From assembly GCF_016722965.1 (NCBI RefSeq), contig NZ_JAEQNB010000006.1:1-64000 (forward strand): DNA of 64,000 bases, written 5' to 3'. The notes under the pieces are model-generated. The model was not told the origin of the DNA, ran no database searches, and worked only from the letters and a program-made list of their open reading frames with translations. Below, one piece after another: positions 61,594 through 64,000 of the stretch. How positions within the stretch are numbered: position 1 is the stretch's first letter; every line of letters starts with the position of its first letter. Origin of the DNA: Tumebacillus amylolyticus (GTDB taxonomy: Bacteria > Bacillota > Bacilli > Tumebacillales > Tumebacillaceae). A program made the position numbers and the translations under genes.

Positions 61594-63086
61594 TGCTTCC
61601 CCTTGAAACCATACAAAGGTTTTTGAGTGATCTATCGAAGGATTTGGAGGAGGTTAGGTGGGTAGAAACTTTTGAGGCTCTCCGATTCCGCTATAAAAGT
61701 AGTGCTGCAAGTTTCTCTGCCATAGCAAGTAAAGAAATTTACAAAGAACTGATAAGTCAGATACGGTTAGAGGTTCAACTTTTAGAGCGTAGTTCTCGTA
61801 ATTTGGGTTATGAACAATTCGCAGAACTACTCAGAACGGAGCAAATCCGTGAGAGTGAAGAAGTCGAAATAATTTCTTCGATCAACAAAACATCAGAAAT
61901 CGGCATAGACAATAATGATGTCTTGTTTTTTCGCCCAAGTTCTTTTAGTAAAGCATTTGCTGTTGATCAGTCTATTTTTGAGCAGTTTATTTCAAGTTGT
62001 GACTTCACTAAGAAAATCCGAGTGTTTTTATCAATCAACGAGCATGTAATGAATGAATATCTAACTCTTGCTCCATTGAAAGAATTCTTGCCTAATACAG
62101 TCGGATGTTCTGACGAAGCCAACGATGCACGGCAAAGAATCCTAAAGCAACGCGAAGAACTAACCCGAATAGGTAAAAGCTACCCGATTCCAGACCTGTT
62201 TGTTATCGAATTGAATGATGAAGAAATACAGAAAGTGTTTAATCGAAACCTTTTTATTGCAGTCCTTACCCACTTGTCGAACAAAGTAGATGGTCGTTCA
62301 TTTCAAATCAAAGGGAGCAAGTCTATTGAGATCAATATCATCGAAGAGTTTTCACCGAAAAATTCCAAGGTGATTCACCACATCTTCGAGTATACATATG
62401 GTCTTAAAGATAAGCACACATTTGAAAAAGTACAAATTGTAAGAAACGTTCTCTCACTCTATTTGTATGATAATTCGGCAGAAAAGCTTGATTCGATTCT
62501 CACGAAGGTGCGACAAGATGTTGAGAGGCATTTCACACTATACATCAACGACACAATAAAAAAATTCCTGGATGAAACGAAAAATGAAATCAAAGAAGCT
62601 CACAAATATGCGGGTGATATAAGAGGCGAAGCTGACAAGGTTACCACTAGCATCAATACCTCAATGCTTAGTCTACTTACCACTGTTTTTACAGGTGCTA
62701 TTGCTCTGATCGGTAAATATGATCGTTGGGTTCTGATCGTTGCCTTCATACTTCATCTTGTGTATCTAAGCACATCTTATTACTTTAATAGCAATCAAAC
62801 TCAACGTAGAAAAAATGATATTGACCGTACTTTCAATTCTTATAAAGCTGAATTCGTTAGTATCAGTGATGAAGAATGGGATAAAATTAAAGATATATAT
62901 TACTCTCCAGCAGTTGATGCCCTCAGCACTATTCAAGATAGATATAAGTCAATAACGTTAATTCTTGTGGGGATAATGTCAGTGTTGGTATTATTGACGA
63001 TTTTGGCTCCTGCAAGTTTCTTCAAAAAAGATGATGGGTCAAAAAATAAACAAAATGGAATCGAATTCGTTCGAATTACTGTATGA
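61593..63086 (+). CDS. Membrane-anchored protein of unknown family, second gene of candidate defence module
   Basis: The 497-residue product is unrecognised. Residues 1-340 are soluble, rich in Glu, Lys, Ile and Phe, with helical and coiled-coil stretches (about 300-350; DTIKKFLDETKNEIKEAHKY, in parts). A hydrophobic hairpin follows (about 358-374 and 378-398), then a basic loop (TQRRKNDIDR) and a cytoplasmic-looking helix segment. A third helix (about 453-475) lies near the C terminus, with a short polar tail. The layout, a sensor-like soluble part attached to a membrane unit, is common among abortive-infection effectors. It is translationally coupled to the NdpA-like gene (TAATG) and followed by a terminator. 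Low GC indicates acquisition by transfer. Confidence 0.75.
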   Translation: MLPLETIQRFLSDLSKDLEEVRWVETFEALRFRYKSSAASFSAIASKEIYKELISQIRLEVQLLERSSRNLGYEQFAELLRTEQIRESEEVEIISSINKTSEIGIDNNDVLFFRPSSFSKAFAVDQSIFEQFISSCDFTKKIRVFLSINEHVMNEYLTLAPLKEFLPNTVGCSDEANDARQRILKQREELTRIGKSYPIPDLFVIELNDEEIQKVFNRNLFIAVLTHLSNKVDGRSFQIKGSKSIEINIIEEFSPKNSKVIHHIFEYTYGLKDKHTFEKVQIVRNVLSLYLYDNSAEKLDSILTKVRQDVERHFTLYINDTIKKFLDETKNEIKEAHKYAGDIRGEADKVTTSINTSMLSLLTTVFTGAIALIGKYDRWVLIVAFILHLVYLSTSYYFNSNQTQRRKNDIDRTFNSYKAEFVSISDEEWDKIKDIYYSPAVDALSTIQDRYKSITLILVGIMSVLVLLTILAPASFFKKDDGSKNKQNGIEFVRITV

Positions 63087-63088
63087 GA

Positions 63089-63121
63089 AAAGAGCCGATT
63101 AATTTTAGGGCTCTTTTTTTG
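63089..63121 (+). terminator. Rho-independent terminator
   Basis: AAAAGAGCC pairs with GGCTCTTTT around an AT-rich loop, followed by T7. It ends the two-gene module, showing that the module is a unit separate from the CD-NTase gene. Confidence 0.85.
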
Positions 63122-63448
63122 TTCTCACCATGAAATACGAATTACCACACTAACCGAATTGCTACCTGTTAAAATATATATTCAATCGGTATTAAGCGCG
63201 TAGGAGTGCTACATCTAACAAGTGACTGCAAAAGTGTGACAACAATCGCGTGGTAAACTAATTAATAATACTTACCGATTTGTAAATTCCCCATATTGAT
63301 ACATAAGTGAAAATAGAGTTTTTGATTGCTTTGGCATCCTCCCATAATCGCCCAACCAAACCAAAGTTTGCGCGTATCCAAAGTGCTTAAACGCGTGTTA
63401 AGATTCAAACAGTTTCGGTAAACCAAACTGAATGGGGGGAACAAAGCC
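63122..63448. other. Intergenic region before the CD-NTase gene
   Basis: About 330 bases with no convincing gene on either strand. It must contain the promoter of the CD-NTase operon, but no clear -35/-10 pair could be chosen. GC rises again towards the right end. Confidence 0.4.
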
Positions 63449-64000
63449 TTGAAACGTGATGTGTTTGACAACCTGCTTCACCGGATCGGCGGAAAGTTAC
63501 AAATATCCGACACTCAACGCGATTTAGCGAAAGGCCACTATGAAGCGGTTGGGCGGTGGCTCGCAGCAGACGAGAATCTCTACTCTGGTGCGGATATGCA
63601 AATCTACGCACAAGGCTCTTTGAGAATCGGTACCACGGTGAAGCCGATATCGGGGCAAGAGTTCGATCTCGACATTGTCTGTGAGTTTGATGCAAAATGG
63701 CGCGGAAAAGATTCCATCGAACTTCTTCGTGCTGTTGAACATCGACTTCGTATGAACAAGACTTACGCACCGATGGTCCAAGTGATGAAGCGTTGCGTTC
63801 GTTTGAATTACGCGAACGATTTTCACATGGATATTTTGCCTGCAGTTCCGGCAGATGACAGCGGCAACGGTTGCTTAAAGGTCCCAGACCGCAAGTTGAA
63901 GGATTGGAAAGACTCTAATCCGAAAGGCTACGCCGATTGGTTCGAGAAGGAAGCAGAGCGAATTCTCCAAGTTTTCATGGAGAAATCGGCTGAAATTGAG
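63449..64000 (+). CDS. CD-NTase-like nucleotidyltransferase (CBASS cyclase), N-terminal part, runs off the window
   Basis: A TTG start with GGGGG ten bases upstream opens a frame of 184 codons without stop to the window edge. The product has the polymerase-beta-like nucleotidyltransferase signature of oligonucleotide cyclases: QGSLRIGT (GS at 56-57), then EFDLDIV with metal-binding D73 and D75, and the third acidic residue D128 in FHMDILPA. This matches CD-NTases of CBASS systems, which make cyclic di- or trinucleotides on phage infection and activate an effector. The rest of the enzyme and its effector and accessory genes lie to the right. Related non-CBASS nucleotidyltransferases are the main alternative. 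Confidence 0.82.
   Translation, partial: MKRDVFDNLLHRIGGKLQISDTQRDLAKGHYEAVGRWLAADENLYSGADMQIYAQGSLRIGTTVKPISGQEFDLDIVCEFDAKWRGKDSIELLRAVEHRLRMNKTYAPMVQVMKRCVRLNYANDFHMDILPAVPADDSGNGCLKVPDRKLKDWKDSNPKGYADWFEKEAERILQVFMEKSAEIE

Overview
The window is chromosomal DNA from a spore-forming, Gram-positive bacterium of the order Bacillales. SpoIIIE, TepA, YlzJ, SpoVS, YmdB, RNase Y, RNase J, RecA, CinA, PgsA, RimO, RodZ/YmfM and YmfK follow the order of the Bacillus subtilis ymf-pgsA-cinA-recA-rny-ymdB-spoVS region. The core genes are GC-rich, with strong Shine-Dalgarno sites and frequent TTG/GTG starts. A relative of Tumebacillus or another member of the Alicyclobacillaceae is my best guess; this is inferred and not proven.

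Layout. Positions 1-470 hold the 3' end of a 23S rRNA followed directly by tRNA-Thr, tRNA-Leu and tRNA-Pro, with no 5S gene between. Positions 468-9070 carry accessory metabolism and secretion: a YceI-M1 peptidase fusion coupled to a lone ABC permease, a nitronate monooxygenase, a secreted M4 protease and an amino-acid permease. Positions 9.2-15 kb are the RNase J-tepA-ylzJ-spoIIIE block. A GntR regulator and a BMP-type nucleoside ABC importer follow (15.1-20.6 kb). Positions 20.8-28.3 kb mix an HD-GYP protein, several very small genes, a secreted S53 protease, a stalk-domain cyclophilin and an MFS transporter. Positions 28.3-45 kb return to the conserved ymf/pgsA/recA/rny/spoVS backbone, interrupted by a small minus-strand operon behind a cluster of LexA-like boxes. 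Positions 45-50.7 kb hold metabolic and tRNA-modification genes. Positions 50.8-57.2 kb are an NIS-siderophore locus with a Fur-like box, a binding lipoprotein, two IucA/IucC synthetases and an MFS exporter. Nudix, Spo0M-like and CobW-like genes follow.

From about 59.7 kb the sequence becomes AT-rich and loses resemblance to the core genome. It carries a two-gene operon (a protein resembling the NdpA/YejK nucleoid-associated family, then a membrane-anchored protein of unknown family). At the right edge the first 184 codons of a CD-NTase-like nucleotidyltransferase begin, probably the start of a CBASS anti-phage operon. This looks like the left end of a defence island, and the two-gene module is the best candidate here for an undescribed system. 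The second most interesting item is the pair of unknown genes at 31.07-31.78 kb, whose promoter is overlaid by four LexA-box-like sites and which should be DNA-damage inducible.
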